A stretch of DNA of 64,000 nt from Steinernema hermaphroditum (Eukaryota; Nematoda; Chromadorea; Rhabditida; Steinernematidae), in the NCBI GenBank assembly GCA_030435675.1, contig CM059625.1:3968001-4032000 (forward strand), in the 5' to 3' direction. Shown here piece after piece: positions 11,665 through 22,663 of this stretch. A program made the position numbers and the translations under genes. The number at the start of each line of letters is the position of its first letter. The first letter of the stretch is position 1. The notes under the pieces are model-generated. The model was not told the DNA's origin. It did not search any database and was given only the letters and a program-made list of their open reading frames with translations.

Positions 11665-14600
11665 TCAGGCGAGCGAGGAGAGCTCGTGCCCGTTCTCGTT
11701 CTCGATCTCTTCCTCGGATGGCGGCGCCGCCGTCGCCTTCTGGAAGATGGAACGGTAGCAGTTGAAGCGGATCCACTGGAGAGGGAGCGCGGCGAGGAAG
11801 GTGGGGAGGACAACCAGGCCGTGCCAGAGGCCCCAGATGACGACGAGAGAGATGGTTTTGACGAAGACGAGCGGAATGTAATTCTGAAGGAAGTAAATTT
11901 ATGACAATGACAGTGACACGTACCTGGAGGAGACAGAGGGGGAGGATGCAGACAACCGTGCTGAGGCCCGCCTGCACCATGGGCCAAGCAACGGATTCGA
12001 TGGTGTGACGCAGCTTCTCCTGTCGCGTATCCAGTGGAATCTTGACCACATGGTTTGTGGAGATCTCCTTGCGGTGCCGCAGTTGGAAGTTGTAGCTGAC
12101 GTGCGCGGTGAAATCGACGCTCATGCCGATGCTCATGAGGACAGCACAAAGCGTGACTGGGTCGAGATCGAGGTGCCACCAGGAGAGATATCCGATGACT
12201 CCGAGGCTGATAGACGCGATCGCCAGAGTAGCCGTGCAGACGCTCAGCGGATTTTGAATGAAGAGCGCACACACGACGGCCATGCAGACGAGCGTCCAGA
12301 CACCGGTCTGCAGTGCCAGCGACTTCAGGGAGAGCATCTGGTCGACGAACATCGAGTTTGTCTCCCAAACTGTCACGTTGAGGTCTGGGTAACGCGCCGC
12401 CACCTCGCGCCACTCCTGCATGAGACGGATGCGATCGTCCCAAGAAGAGGCGCGGTGATAGGTGACGAGGAACCAGAACTTGCGCACGGGCACTGTCGCG
12501 TTCTGGAGGCGCAGGAAGGAGGCCCAGTGTTTGTGGAACGGCGACTGGAGGAACTCGTGGAGGTGCGTGTAGTCGAGGTGCGAACGCGAAGGGTCCTCGG
12601 GAAGCGCGACAGTCTGCGCTGTGTCGTCGGTAGTCTCGTCGTCGTAGAAGTTGAAGTCCCAATCACGTGCCATCTTTGTGTACTTCTCGTAGTCACGCAG
12701 CCAGAGAAGTGTGTAGGTGGGCCCGCGACAGAGGGGCATCGATTCGAAGTCGGAAACCATCTTCTCGAAGCGTGCCAGATGGCTTCGATCGGCAATGTCG
12801 ACCTCGTTGTTGACGAGCACTGTGACTGGGTAGTACTCCGTCCAAACTATAAGGGGGTGACTAGATGAAATGTAGACGGAGACTCACTGGAATGGGACAT
12901 GACACGATGCGGCTCTTGGATGGGTGAGTCGGCCGGTAGGATCTTCTCGGTGTCCAGTTTCGTATTGATGTTGAGGGTGCCCCAGATCGCGAAGTACCAG
13001 TAGACGAGACTGCCCAAAAGCAGGACCAAAGCGAAGAACTTGTGCCCGAGGAGTTGGCAGTAGAGACGCAGCAAACGTTGGAGGCCGATTCCGAAGCGAT
13101 GGCTCCATCGCGCCTTCGGGTCAGCCGTCGGCGGCCTCTTCGCTGCGACAGACATCTCGTAGCGTGTGGCGAAGTAGAGGATGGGTCCGAAGAGAATCAA
13201 CGAGAAGATGTAGGCAAAGCCGAGGGCGATCGCAGTGCCCAAGCAGAACAGAGAGATCTCGGGCGTTGGAGTGAGAGCCCCGATTCCAAAGGTGATCACA
13301 TTAGTGAGCGTCGTGATGGTGATAGAAGGACCCACGTCCTCAAGTACAAGTCCTAGCCGTTCGGCGATACCGAGATTTTTGTGCGCCAGACGGTACCAGG
13401 CGTGAATCATCAGGAAGGAATCATTCACACCTAAAGACTACTGTTCTGTGGCCAAACAAGGCGACACTCACCGATGCCCATGATGAGGAAGGGCATGATC
13501 AGCAGGAGACTGTTTGTGCGGAGCCCGGCTATAGCGCAGATGCCGAAGGTGGAGGTGATGGCGAAGATGGGACACAAGGTGGTACCCACGGCCACGAGCA
13601 GTTTGAAGATGTCGAGGACGTCGAAGTAGAAGGCGCTCGAGAGGACCGTCGTCGCGGCGAAGGCCAGCATCACACAGAACCCTGGAACAGAGCTTTCATA
13701 AGAGGGTTCGCGGTGAAAGTTTTACCAGTGGCGAAGTAAGGCGTCATGCGTTGGCTGTCCTGATTCATCTCGTTGTCAACGATCTCAGTTCCCATTACCT
13801 GAAAGAGGACTAGAACAGAGGAGGCGATATGGCACCCACCAGCATTTCGACGTTGGAGTGGTTGTACTCTTCGCGGACGTAGTTATACACAGTCATCTCC
13901 CAGGTGTTCAGCTTCGTCTCCATCTCGGCAGAGGAGAAGTCGCCCCGGAAGACCATCATGATGACACCGACGTGATCAAACGATGTGACGGTGGCGAGCT
14001 CGCGGACTTCGGGATCCTCCGACACCGAGGCGTTGCCGTAGGAGTGCACGCCGAAAAAGTTCCGCTCGAGGTGCATCTCGAAGCCTTCGACGGTCGCGAT
14101 CGGATAGCTGAGGTTCGCGTTGGAGCGAGGGAGGCTACGCCGCAACAGCGATACGTCCGCCTTCACGGCTCTCTGGAGGGGGTGGTGGACTATGATGATT
14201 AACGGTAACTCACGTAGAAGTAGTTGATGACGACGTTTGTGGCGCAATACGGCCCGCAAATGTCTTCGTAGCGGTAGGACTCGCCAGTTCCTGGGACTTG
14301 CGCGGTGAGGTTCCGGAGAAGAAAGCTGTGGATGCGGTCGGCCTCGGCCAGGTAGCTCAGACGATGCATGGAACCACCGTCCTTAGAGCGCAGAAGGACA
14401 GTGGTCATGACGGGGTCGCCACCGGAGCCCATGAACTCGCGGAAGACGTCCGTCTCGTGGCGTGACGCGGACGTTGCCGGGGTGTAGCCGTCCCGAACGC
14501 GGTCCTTCAGCTTCAACTGGTACATGCCTAGCGAGGAGGAGGCGATGATAGCTGAGGCGATGAGGAAGGCGAACGGGTAGTTCCCGATACTCATGCCAAG

Positions 14601-14801
14601 TAACTGGAATACATTGCGCAGCGTGAGCTGTGCACAGAAGTCGAGGAACTTCGACGTCTTCGCTCCCGAGGCAGCGTGAGGGGCGCCTTTCGGAGCCTCT
14701 TTGCCTCCGTGTTCCCTTCGCGGCGAAACCGCACTGGGCTCCTGGGCATCGTCGAAGAGTTTTGCCGACTCGGCAGGGCCGAAGCGCTGCAGCGACGCCA
14801 T
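11665..14801 (-). CDS. Patched-related (PTR) sterol-sensing-domain membrane protein (7 exons, 962 aa)
   Basis: Minus-strand exons: 14801-14214, 14172-13840, 13798-13726, 13681-13472, 13430-12888, 12846-11924, 11883-11665. All junctions are in phase and give 962 residues. The six introns are 40-44 nt. An N-terminal cytosolic part (~1-75) precedes TM1 (about 76-96, YPFAFLIASAIIASSSLGMY). A large extracellular loop follows to about residue 330. The sterol-sensing domain (TM2-6, ~333-505) includes the RND-type motif GIGVNDSF. A second loop (~580-770) is followed by TM8-12 with GMSVDFTAHVSYNF. The tail is acidic. This is the full Patched/Dispatched-like fold of the nematode PTR family, proton-driven transporter relatives of Patched that act in epithelia, moulting and cuticle formation. 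The substrate is not known. The start follows an acceptor-like CCCTTAG by one base. No clear polyadenylation signal was seen. Confidence 0.95.
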
Positions 14802-17227
14802 ACTAAGGGACGACCCGTTTTGAAGTGGGCAGGAACGGCGGCTCTAGAGACGGCTGGTCTCGCACAGCATCCACTTAGTCTGAAAGGACAGCTACGGTAG
14901 AAAGCGAAAGTACTCCGAGTGGAGCTCTATTCCGGTTTTCGCCGGGATCGATCGACGCGCGAATGCCGTTCCGTGTACTGGCGCCTAATTAGCCCGCGGG
15001 CGAGTAGAGGCAGTCAAAGGCAGATCGCACGCGGGAATCTCGAGTCGCCGCCGATCGCGGTTCGCAACAATCGATGTAAACACGCTGCGCTCCCCTCTGA
15101 ATCCGGTCGCCTTGATCGATTATGGTCGTCCGATTAGGTAACGAGTGCCGTCTCCCTCGTGGAAGAGGTACAGCCTCGACCCATTCTCGCGGATTCCCAC
15201 GAAATCAGCACAGCACGACCACAAAGCAAGACTACCGTAAACCAATGGTACTCTAGACGAAGAGATGTTTACCTAAGCAGACGTGCGTTGTGGTTAATTT
15301 GGACAGAACAGCCGAAGAGGGGCCGAGTAGAGAATAGACGAAGCCGGCGCGAATGGTCACCTACAGGGTGGCGAGAGCTCGCACGCGGCAGTCTCTCACG
15401 GTGTCCGGCGTGGAACGGACGATCGCGCCTGACGGGAAGGAGGAAGCTCATTTGCACTCGGCGGCAGCTGACTTCGGCGATGACCCGTGGCGACGTTGCA
15501 TAAACAATCGCGAAAAACGGTATCGAATCTCGTTTGATGGCGCCGCGAACGGTGCACGAGGCGATGGTCGCGTGGAGCAGGTGCACGCATGGGTGGCACA
15601 TGCGTGAATAGGGCAGAGGACGGACGGAGGACGAATCGCTGAAAGCGGCCATCGCGGACGCCGGGAATTCGGAGGGAACCCCGGCCCGCTCGGCGATCGA
15701 TGATTGGTCGCGCGATGGAGATGTGCGCGCGGCTGACGATGATTCGGAGGGCGGCAGCTGCCTCGACCTCCCCGGGCGGTCGAGTGACCGGTCGAAGAAT
15801 CTCGAGAAGCCGAGGCCCCGGTCGAATGGACAAAAGCGTGCGTTGCGTGGTCATGATAATGAGGGTCGCTGAGCTGCGGCGGATGCGCTGGATGGCGCGT
15901 CGATCGATCGGAGTGTCTCGACATTGCCCGAGGGAAGCGGATCAAAAGTGCCACCGGAGTAGAGTACGCCGTTGATCAGAAGATGACGTCGCGAAGCGTC
16001 TGTGACGTACTGTAGTCGCCTCTGCGGTCGCAGCTGGGGGATCGGGTGATCAGCTGAGGCGGCCGAAGGCGATTCACGGCGCGAACCGGTTTCGGCGCCA
16101 AATTGTGCGGAGTGGACGCGAAGACGCCAGGGGCGAAGGGAGATCAAGGTGAGGCTGTTCCGGGATGATCGATGAAGCGCCGCGGAGCGCAGAAATCGGC
16201 GGCGGCGCGATCGGCGAAGCCTCGAAGGGCGCTGACTGATCTCTAGTGGACTGTTTATCCCCCGAACGCTTTCAAATTTTGACTTTGGCGTTGTAAAGCA
16301 CGCGAAGGGGCCAAGAAGGACGCGAGGGGAAGGCCGACCGTTCAGAAGGGCGCACGACTGACCACACTGAGCCGATCTGGTCGGATCGCTCCGCGGATGG
16401 AAGGGACGATGAGTCATGAGTGTCCCACGGATGCCCTGTGATGCGTCTCATGCGCGCACTCATAGACAGCCGCCAGTGAATAATCAGACGAACGTACTCT
16501 GAGCTTGGGAAATTGGTCATCAAATTTGCAGGAAGAAGCGCTTTCGCAATAAGGATTGCATAGTACGGTAGACTCAACCGATTCAAGGGTAACCTGGACA
16601 ACGGCTGCCGCGTTGCTTTCTCGAACTACCGTAATGCAAGAGGGGCTCCTGTTGTCCTCAGTCGCGAGTGCTTTCCGCACACGTTCCGACCGGAACGGAC
16701 AGAGGGAATACGTTGCGTGTTGCGGACGTCGCCGACAACTTCGGCTGCCCCCAGCAGCGCCAATTCACCCAATCAACGCCCTAATAACGTCCTCATTGCC
16801 TCCCGTCCCAAAAAGTTCCAAAACGGTTCGTCCGTTTCGGAAGACGCCTTCAGCCGCGGAAGCCGAGCTCCAGTGCCAACCTCGTTATCGGCGCTTCGAT
16901 CCACTCAGAAATGAATAGAGGATGCGCACGACGGCGGCGGCAGCCTCGGGAAAATCGAGTTTGGGTCGCCAAAACAGAGGGAAAGAATTAGTCCTGTGTG
17001 GGAACGAGTACTGCGGAGGCACCTTGGTCATCGAATGAGGATCGACTGCCACGAAATAGAGTACCGACAAGAAGGACGCTCCGGAAGCGGAAGGAGGGAG
17101 CTTCCGCATGCGAAGTCCACATCCCGCAAATAGGCCAAATAGCGTTCGGGAAATCACGGAATCGTCTCGGACGTCACCGGTAGTGCGCAACTTCCTCCGC
17201 ATAGCTCGACTCGTTCAAATCCTAAGG
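14802..17227. other. GC-rich, CpG-rich block upstream of the PTR gene
   Basis: This ~2.4 kb is clearly richer in G+C and CpG than its surroundings. Because stop codons are rare in such sequence, long frames overlap on both strands (for example 15396-15854 and 15448-15954 minus, 15353-15607 plus). None has recognisable domains or consistent exon boundaries. It is best read as the promoter/5' region of the PTR gene, although an unrecognised GC-rich coding exon cannot be excluded. Confidence 0.4.
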
Positions 17228-17335
17228 AAAGAGCGGACTTACAGTAATCTGATTGGAAGCGAAACCCGCTTATCGAGTCGGCCGACTAGCGCTTATGCGT
17301 CGCCTTATCGCGTCATTAACTATAAGAGCAAATAT
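17228..17335. repeat. Diverged tandem duplicate, left copy
   Basis: Matches 17385-17497 in the same orientation: AGAGCGGACTTACAGTAATC / AGAGTGGACCTACGGTAATC, then CTTATCG..GTC..GCCGACTA, then GTCGC.TTATC and TTAACTATAAGA. The period is about 156 bp. Confidence 0.55.
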
Positions 17336-17384
17336 TTCTTCCGTCTCTATACGGAAGAGTCCAAGGGTCAGAATCATAAACGAA

Positions 17385-17497
17385 GAGTGGACCTACGGTA
17401 ATCAGATGGAAAGCAAGCGAGGCGACCACACCTTATCGGGTCAGCCGACTACCTACGCGTCGCATTATCAAACGGTTAACTATAAGAACAAAGATGG
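17385..17497. repeat. Diverged tandem duplicate, right copy
   Basis: Second copy of the ~156-bp unit starting at 17228. Both copies end near TTAACTATAAGARCAAA. Neither is clearly coding. Confidence 0.55.
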
Positions 17498-18974
17498 CAC
17501 CACCTCTGCACATAGTACACGATTTTCGACCCGGATGTTCTTCTTAAATTTTCTACATGGCGTCTCTCTCGAGGTGACTGGAAAGCAGACTACGAATATA
17601 TCAATTCCATTAAGTGCCTGCATCGTTAAGTGCCGCATTAAAAAGTGCTGAAATCATTCTGCAGGCCACGAGATACGACCTTTCGTCCTCCGTTTTCCCT
17701 ACGTTCTGATATTTCAAGAGGTAGTGAATGATGTCTCAAACTGTTTGTCTCAAACGAAGTGAGCGATCATCAATTCTTTCAAAAAAGGTACTTCCTTAAT
17801 CGGCTTATGGGGAACGTCGATCATAATTGATAATACTCCGGTTTCACTGTCTGACATTATGTGTAGTTAACAATAAAATAAATCATTGTTAACTTCGTAA
17901 AATGCATTGCGATGCCAATTAACCATTCTAGTCCTTGTACGTGAGTCAGCATAAAACCAGTTTGGAAACCGCTAATTTCGCGACGGCGACGTTCACAAAT
18001 GAGTACATATGTATGGTCAGTGCTTTTTCGCGCAGTAGTTGAGTGGAAAATGCAACCTACAATGCATGTTCTCAAATGTGTCTATGCCTTTAATGGAAAG
18101 GTGGTGGCTCATTGCTAACTGATCATTCTCTGCACACACATATTTTATACACGTTGAAAATATTTATTATTTTCAATACATACAAATCGTCACAATTATG
18201 CAAAAGAGAGCTTCTATAAGAGATCATAACCTAACGGTGTTCGCTTTCTTCGTTTAAGTCGTCGGTGGATAGCATCGCCTCGTTACTCCCAGCGCATTCA
18301 GGTTTATCTAAAAAGTGAAGAGCTGAATAATTGTTCGTTTTCTATAATAATTTACCATTTTTTAGTAAATGTTGCTGATATCCATGCAAGACGCCGAAGG
18401 AGTTAGGGAAGGATTGTCCGCGTTCCTTGTCCGCTAAATAAAGAAAGATATATTTTCGTCCAGATGGGTACAGAATCTATATGACATTGTTTGGTGATTG
18501 TTTCTCCCCATACATTGTCTACTGGCTCGACACTTGTAGCCAGGAACTCAAATCGACCGACAAAGTCTACCATTTTGGATGAATTCGTTCTTGGCTCACA
18601 GATATTTATCGGGGACACCAGATTTTCATTCTTCTTTTTTTGTTATGGAACAATTTCGTGAAATAGCAGTTCAACCGATTCGGTGAAATGTTGGCTCAGA
18701 TCGCATTGGGCGGCTCTGAAGCCAAGTCGAAACATTCTCTCAGGGAGCACCTTATATTATGGGGAAAATAGCGACTATTCGTGGGGAGCGGGGTGAAGAG
18801 AAAGCATACGATCAGATAAAAGCGCATGCCGTCGCTACATGTCCTTTGCCTCTAAATTCCGAGCCAGACGGGCTCCGGCTGGTCTTAATCCAGGTAGGCT
18901 AGACCCGGCTCAGTTTGTTTCATTGTGAGGTTTTTCCCATTCCTTTAGTGCATTTAATGCCGACATTTCCCTAC
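17498..18974. other. AT-rich stretch without a recognised gene
   Basis: Two minus-strand frames of about 70 codons (18403-18618 and 17857-18075) have protein-like composition but no recognisable motif and no supported splice sites. Given their position after array copy 6 they may be decayed family exons. Nothing else is seen. Confidence 0.3.
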
Positions 18975-19060
18975 TAGATTGATCATGCGAAAACAACTCA
19001 CAAGAAATTGAAGAAAATGCTCGACGAGAAGATCGACGGTCATCCTGTGGTAATAACTAC
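18975..19060 (-). repeat. Array unit block, copy 6 (86 bp or shorter)
   Basis: Acceptor CATTTTCAG then GTAGTTATTACC; followed by ATGACCGTCGATC. The donor is less certain (GTAGGG at 18974, or a GTGAGT inside). The upstream block near 19220-19260 shares ACAGATCGATGCTCATG with the other copies. Confidence 0.42.
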
Positions 19061-19781
19061 CTGAAAATGTTGAATAAATACTGAAGCTTCGCGTTGAAAT
19101 CTCAAATTCTCGCTTCAATTCGTTTCGGTGAGTATAGGCTCGGCTCGATACACGTCGAACAGCTAATGAGTGTGCGGACGGCGGCAGAAATCCTCATACA
19201 TACGGCACCTGTCTTATTGCATGAGCATCGATCTGTTTTCGTCATGGCACTTGCATTATCCACATGTTAAAGAGATGACTAGTAATGCGCGACCAACTTA
19301 TGATGCTGTCTCTCCGCCCTAGAATGCTTTTCACTGTAGATTAATCGAAGGTAGAGGCGTCCGTTATCCACCACAAACGCAATTGTAAATGTTCAGTGGG
19401 TGAAGAATTGCAAGTCTGGAAATTGTATCCTAAAGTACCACGCGTTGGTTTGGCTGACAAATGTTCACACAAAACCTTTTTCTGCGTACATTACCAAAGC
19501 CCATTTTTCGCATGAAAAGAGCATTTGTTTAGGCTAACAATGGTCTCTACAAGGTGTTCCGCGAAGGGCGTTAATCCCGTCACCGGGTCCAAAAGCTGCG
19601 GATTCCTCGCTACTAAGATCACAGCGTTGCAGGTATTGTATAAACCGCGGCCCTGATTGATTTCTACGCCTCTCTATGTCCGTGAGCTGTATTTCTACAC
19701 ATTCGAATACACAAAGTTTTATAAAAGCTGCAACACAATACAAAAGAAAGCAATAAACAGAAAGTAAATTCAATCGAGTGG

Positions 19782-20445
19782 TTATTTAGGCAGATAATAA
19801 AGGTCGTTCCGTGCGTAGGGATGCGAGCGCACAGAGGCCGGCTTGACATCGTAGGTCAGCCAACGTTCTTCGTGGCGGAGCATCCCAGCGAAATGGTTGC
19901 AGGCTTCGGTTGAAGCTGTGGTGTGCAGTGATGCGCCGTCCAAGTAGAATTCGATATTGAATGCCTGAAATTTCTAATGGAAAATGTTCTAAAAAGATTA
20001 CTGTATGAGACCACAGGAAATAATGACATCTTCGGTTTACAGTTTTCAAGATTGATCCCAAAGTAGAACTTATCTAATTTACAAATTATCAAGTGGCTGT
20101 AAATTTGGAATTTGGAAATTCATTGATAATCAAAGATTTTTAATTGCATCTGCTTACCGATTGTTCGGCATGGACATTGAGTTCCTAGGGGCCAAGTCGG
20201 CTGTAGAGCCTGTTGATGTTTGTTGGAGACGGCGCTCTTCGAATAACACATCGCAGAAAGTTCCATGATGGGAATAGGGAGGAATGTTCTGGAAGTTAAA
20301 AAAGCTGAATCATCAGTGTTTGTCACTAGGATATTCAGGCTTTATGGATTTGAGGTTGAGTTGAGCCAGGTGGGTTCTTTACCATGCGGTAAAGGAGCGA
20401 ATTTGGAAACACGGCGTTGTAGGATGTTCGTGTACTATTAACTTT
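19782..20445 (-). CDS. Candidate multi-exon gene, C-terminal 152 residues (unrecognised)
   Basis: Four minus-strand exons can be joined without a stop and with matching phases: 20445-20383 (phase 0 out), 20288-20158 (acceptor ACTTCCAG, donor GTAAGC, phase 2 out), 20096-20015 (acceptor TTTACAG, weak donor GTGGTC, phase 0 out) and 19964-19782 (acceptor AAATTTCAG, TAA stop). Introns are 94, 61 and 50 nt. The product starts KVNSTRTSYNAVFPN, contains FCDVLFEERR and CKLDKFYFGI, and ends RSHPYARNDLYYLPK. Charged and hydrophobic residues are distributed as in a folded soluble protein. I do not recognise the family. The 5' end is not defined; it would lie above 20445. The other two frames of the last exon are also open, so the splice choice needs transcript support. 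Confidence 0.4.
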
Positions 20446-20840
20446 CTACTAATGCCGGAATAGCTAATCACAGGATACGATGCTCTACTTGCCGATGCAC
20501 CAAAAACTTATGTGAACAGAAAAATCCCACGAAAAGATCGGTTATTATCGACGTTCAAGGTAAACGCGCAACTAGATGAATTGTCAGTCCGTCGGCCACA
20601 TACCAGCAGTGTATGTCGTGGTTACTTTGCAGCCCGATAAAATCTGACAAATTTGGTCTTGACAGGATCTTTAGGGGCTTTTATTTGTGCTATAATTTAT
20701 CCCATGCTTCATGCCGGAATGATAACATTAATACAATGAATCCCTGTGATTGAAGAATGAAAAGAGAACATATCCGGTGATCTGAATAAAACACGGAAAA
20801 TTCTTCTTTCTCCCAATACTACTGTTCCCATGGTGCTCGG

Positions 20841-20944
20841 ACATTTGCGCCACCGACATTTGCGCCACTGACATTTGCGCCACCGACATTTGCGCCACTG
20901 ACATTTGCGCCACAGACATTTGCGCCACAGACATTTACGCCACT
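20841..20944. repeat. Seven tandem 15-bp units (left arm)
   Basis: Units read ACATTTGCGCCAC followed by CG, TG, CG, TG, AG, AG; the seventh has one change (ACATTTACGCCAC). The right arm of the same element has only three units. Confidence 0.9.
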
Positions 20945-21039
20945 TTTCTGGTCTCACCACGAAAAGCCTTTTATGCCCAATACTTCTTTTACAAATTTTA
21001 AACGGAGAGCATGTTGTGTTCAGATGTCTAGGCGCATGT

Positions 21040-21230
21040 CACTGAGGTTTCAGCAAGCGAAGCGAGCCCTTCTCTTTGCTTATGTCGTAGACCTAGGTTT
21101 GCCTTAGGAACATGCCTAGATATTTAATATTGCGGGCGATGGCCTAATGACCTAATATCCAGGCTTGGCTTAGGCTCATACCTATTGATTTTGGGCGTGC
21201 CCGAAAACACGAAATTCAAGATTAAGAATT
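21040..21230. repeat. Dispersed repeat with AAGCGAAGCGAGC, copy 2
   Basis: Contains GCAAGCGAAGCGAGCC at 21053-21068 and AGGCTTGGCTTAGG near 21161, then CCTATTGATTTTGGGCG. It lies inside the foldback element, so one was inserted into, or captured by, the other. Confidence 0.5.
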
Positions 21231-21929
21231 TGATCTGAATTTTATAAACTCAAACTCATGCATAAATGCCAGGCCATAGTTGTGAGACACAGGCTGTGAC
21301 TCAAATTTTTGTTTGCGATTTTTAAGTTTATTCTTATACGTCCTAGTCGTAGCTTACATGGTGAGACACTGAAAGTATCAAACACAGCTCACGACTTACC
21401 TTTCCTACTCCAGTTATCAATTAAAGGGATTCGTAAAAGGCTTTTCGTGGTGAGACCAGAAAAGTGGCGCAAATGTCTGTGGCGCAAATGTCTGTGGCGC
21501 AAATGTCCGAAAATAAAGAAAACTCAGATCGAGCTGTAACTTTTCGTGCGGATAATCCCATATGAACATGTTGTAATACTACAACATAAGCTGCCCATGT
21601 GGATTCCTTTTCAAGAAAACAGATTTAAATTTTCTCAGTTCAAAGGTCAACAGAAATAGGTATATATCATGAGGGACAAAGTGGTGCTAAAGAAGAACAA
21701 AAAATTGTAAAGATTAGAGGCTTATCCCTTCACTTTTCTACAGCCCGTTCAATTCTCAATCGAATATGGAACCAACTTTCAGCAAGCCTTACCTGGAAAT
21801 CCATGGCACCCACACCCATAAGTTTTCACCCCTGCTGTGCGTACTTTTCTTTGAGTTAGCGATATGAAAAAAAACTGTGATTTCTGTGATTGAGTAATGA
21901 AGGGCAGACGATTTTGCCAACGCTTCGAG

Positions 21930-22090
21930 AACATGTCTAGAGAGGATGCGGGCGAACGAAACGAGCTCCGTTTTAATTTTTAGGCATGGTCTAACATCCA
22001 GGCTTGGCTTAGGCCCGGGATTAGGACTACGCCCAGAGATTTAAAGCAAGCCCGAAGGGCGAGCCTTGTACTCTTGACAACTTTGCGCAT
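21930..22090. repeat. Dispersed repeat with GGCGAACGAAACGAGC, copy 3
   Basis: Same order of blocks as copies 1 and 2: GCGGGCGAACGAAACGAGC at 21948-21966, GGTCTAACATCCAGGCTTGG near 22000, then GCCCAGAGATTTAAAGC and a GCCCGAAGGGCG hairpin. Confidence 0.5.
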
Positions 22091-22604
22091 TGTCTAGCAC
22101 TGCGAACAACTTATCTTCCGTTTTATGGAATACTTCGCAAGAAGTGGAAGGTACCGCATCAGTAATCAGTTTAAATTAGGTGCATTTGAATCGTATTGTT
22201 GGCCTCGTTTGGGTACGGCTCTTATTTGAGGTGTGCCGTTTTTCTCTGTCCCTGTTTGTTCCCGTACGCCGTTTTTTTTCATATAATCGGGGAGAGTTCA
22301 AGCCGGGGTTGAACCGACCGCGACCGATTTTCGCCAACATATATCTGGAACCGCGACGGGACCTAATCAAAACGACTCTATTGCCACTGGCAGAGTTGTG
22401 ATATTCCCATCTAAACGACAGTCAACTCGTCCGTGTATTTACCGTCGGTAGGCTGTTGGTGTTCCACCACCCGCAGGACTACCAAAAAACTACGCCCTCT
22501 TTATAAATAAAATATATTTCTAATACGATGATTATTACATAAAAAGAGTAAGGTGCTAGATGTCCTAGATATTTTTGTTTAGACTTTTTATTAAAGCAAC
22601 TTAC
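22091..22604. other. Intergenic, nothing recognised
   Basis: Short overlapping frames on both strands at 22176-22401 and an AT-rich tail. No gene or repeat family identified. Confidence 0.35.
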
Positions 22605-22663
22605 GATTAATTAAAGAAAGTGCTCGAATAAATTTCGACGACCATCGATAGCGGAGTAACTAC
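22605..22663 (-). repeat. Array unit block, copy 7 (exon-like, 59 bp)
   Basis: Acceptor TATTTCAG then GTAGTTACTCC; core CGATGGTCGTCGAAATTTATT; donor GTAAGT. In the frame carried on from the upstream block the copy ends with TAA before the donor. Confidence 0.5.

Larger units (their letters stand above)
20837..21510. mobile_element. Foldback-type transposable element with 15-bp-unit arms (~674 bp)
   Basis: The element starts TCGGACATTTGCGCC and ends GGCGCAAATGTCCGA. The left arm (20837-20973) has seven units of ACATTTGCGCCAC plus two variable bases; the right arm (21437-21510) has three inverted units. Both arms continue inward with the same unique sequence, TTTTCTGGTCTCACCACGAAAAGCC on the left and its complement on the right. 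There is no transposase and no obvious target-site duplication, so it is a non-autonomous foldback/MITE-like element. The centre holds a copy of the GAGCGAAGCGAGC repeat. Apparent open frames across the arms are artefacts of the repeat. Confidence 0.8.

Noticed and set aside
11535..12662. 375-codon minus-strand open frame
   Set aside because: Out-of-frame overlap with PTR exons 6 and 7; content is arginine/serine/proline-rich noise.
12005..12868. 287-codon plus-strand open frame
   Set aside because: It is the antisense shadow of PTR exon 6 in GC-rich sequence; the minus strand encodes the conserved protein.
15269..16918. Cluster of 100-190 codon frames on both strands
   Set aside because: Overlapping frames in a CpG-rich block with few stops; no recognisable domains, no consistent splice sites.
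20841..20944. CRISPR array
   Set aside because: The units are contiguous without spacers and recur inverted at the other end of the element; the genome is eukaryotic.
20709..20960. Open frames with WRKC or VAQM repeats
   Set aside because: Translation of the 15-bp tandem units of the foldback element, not a protein-coding gene.
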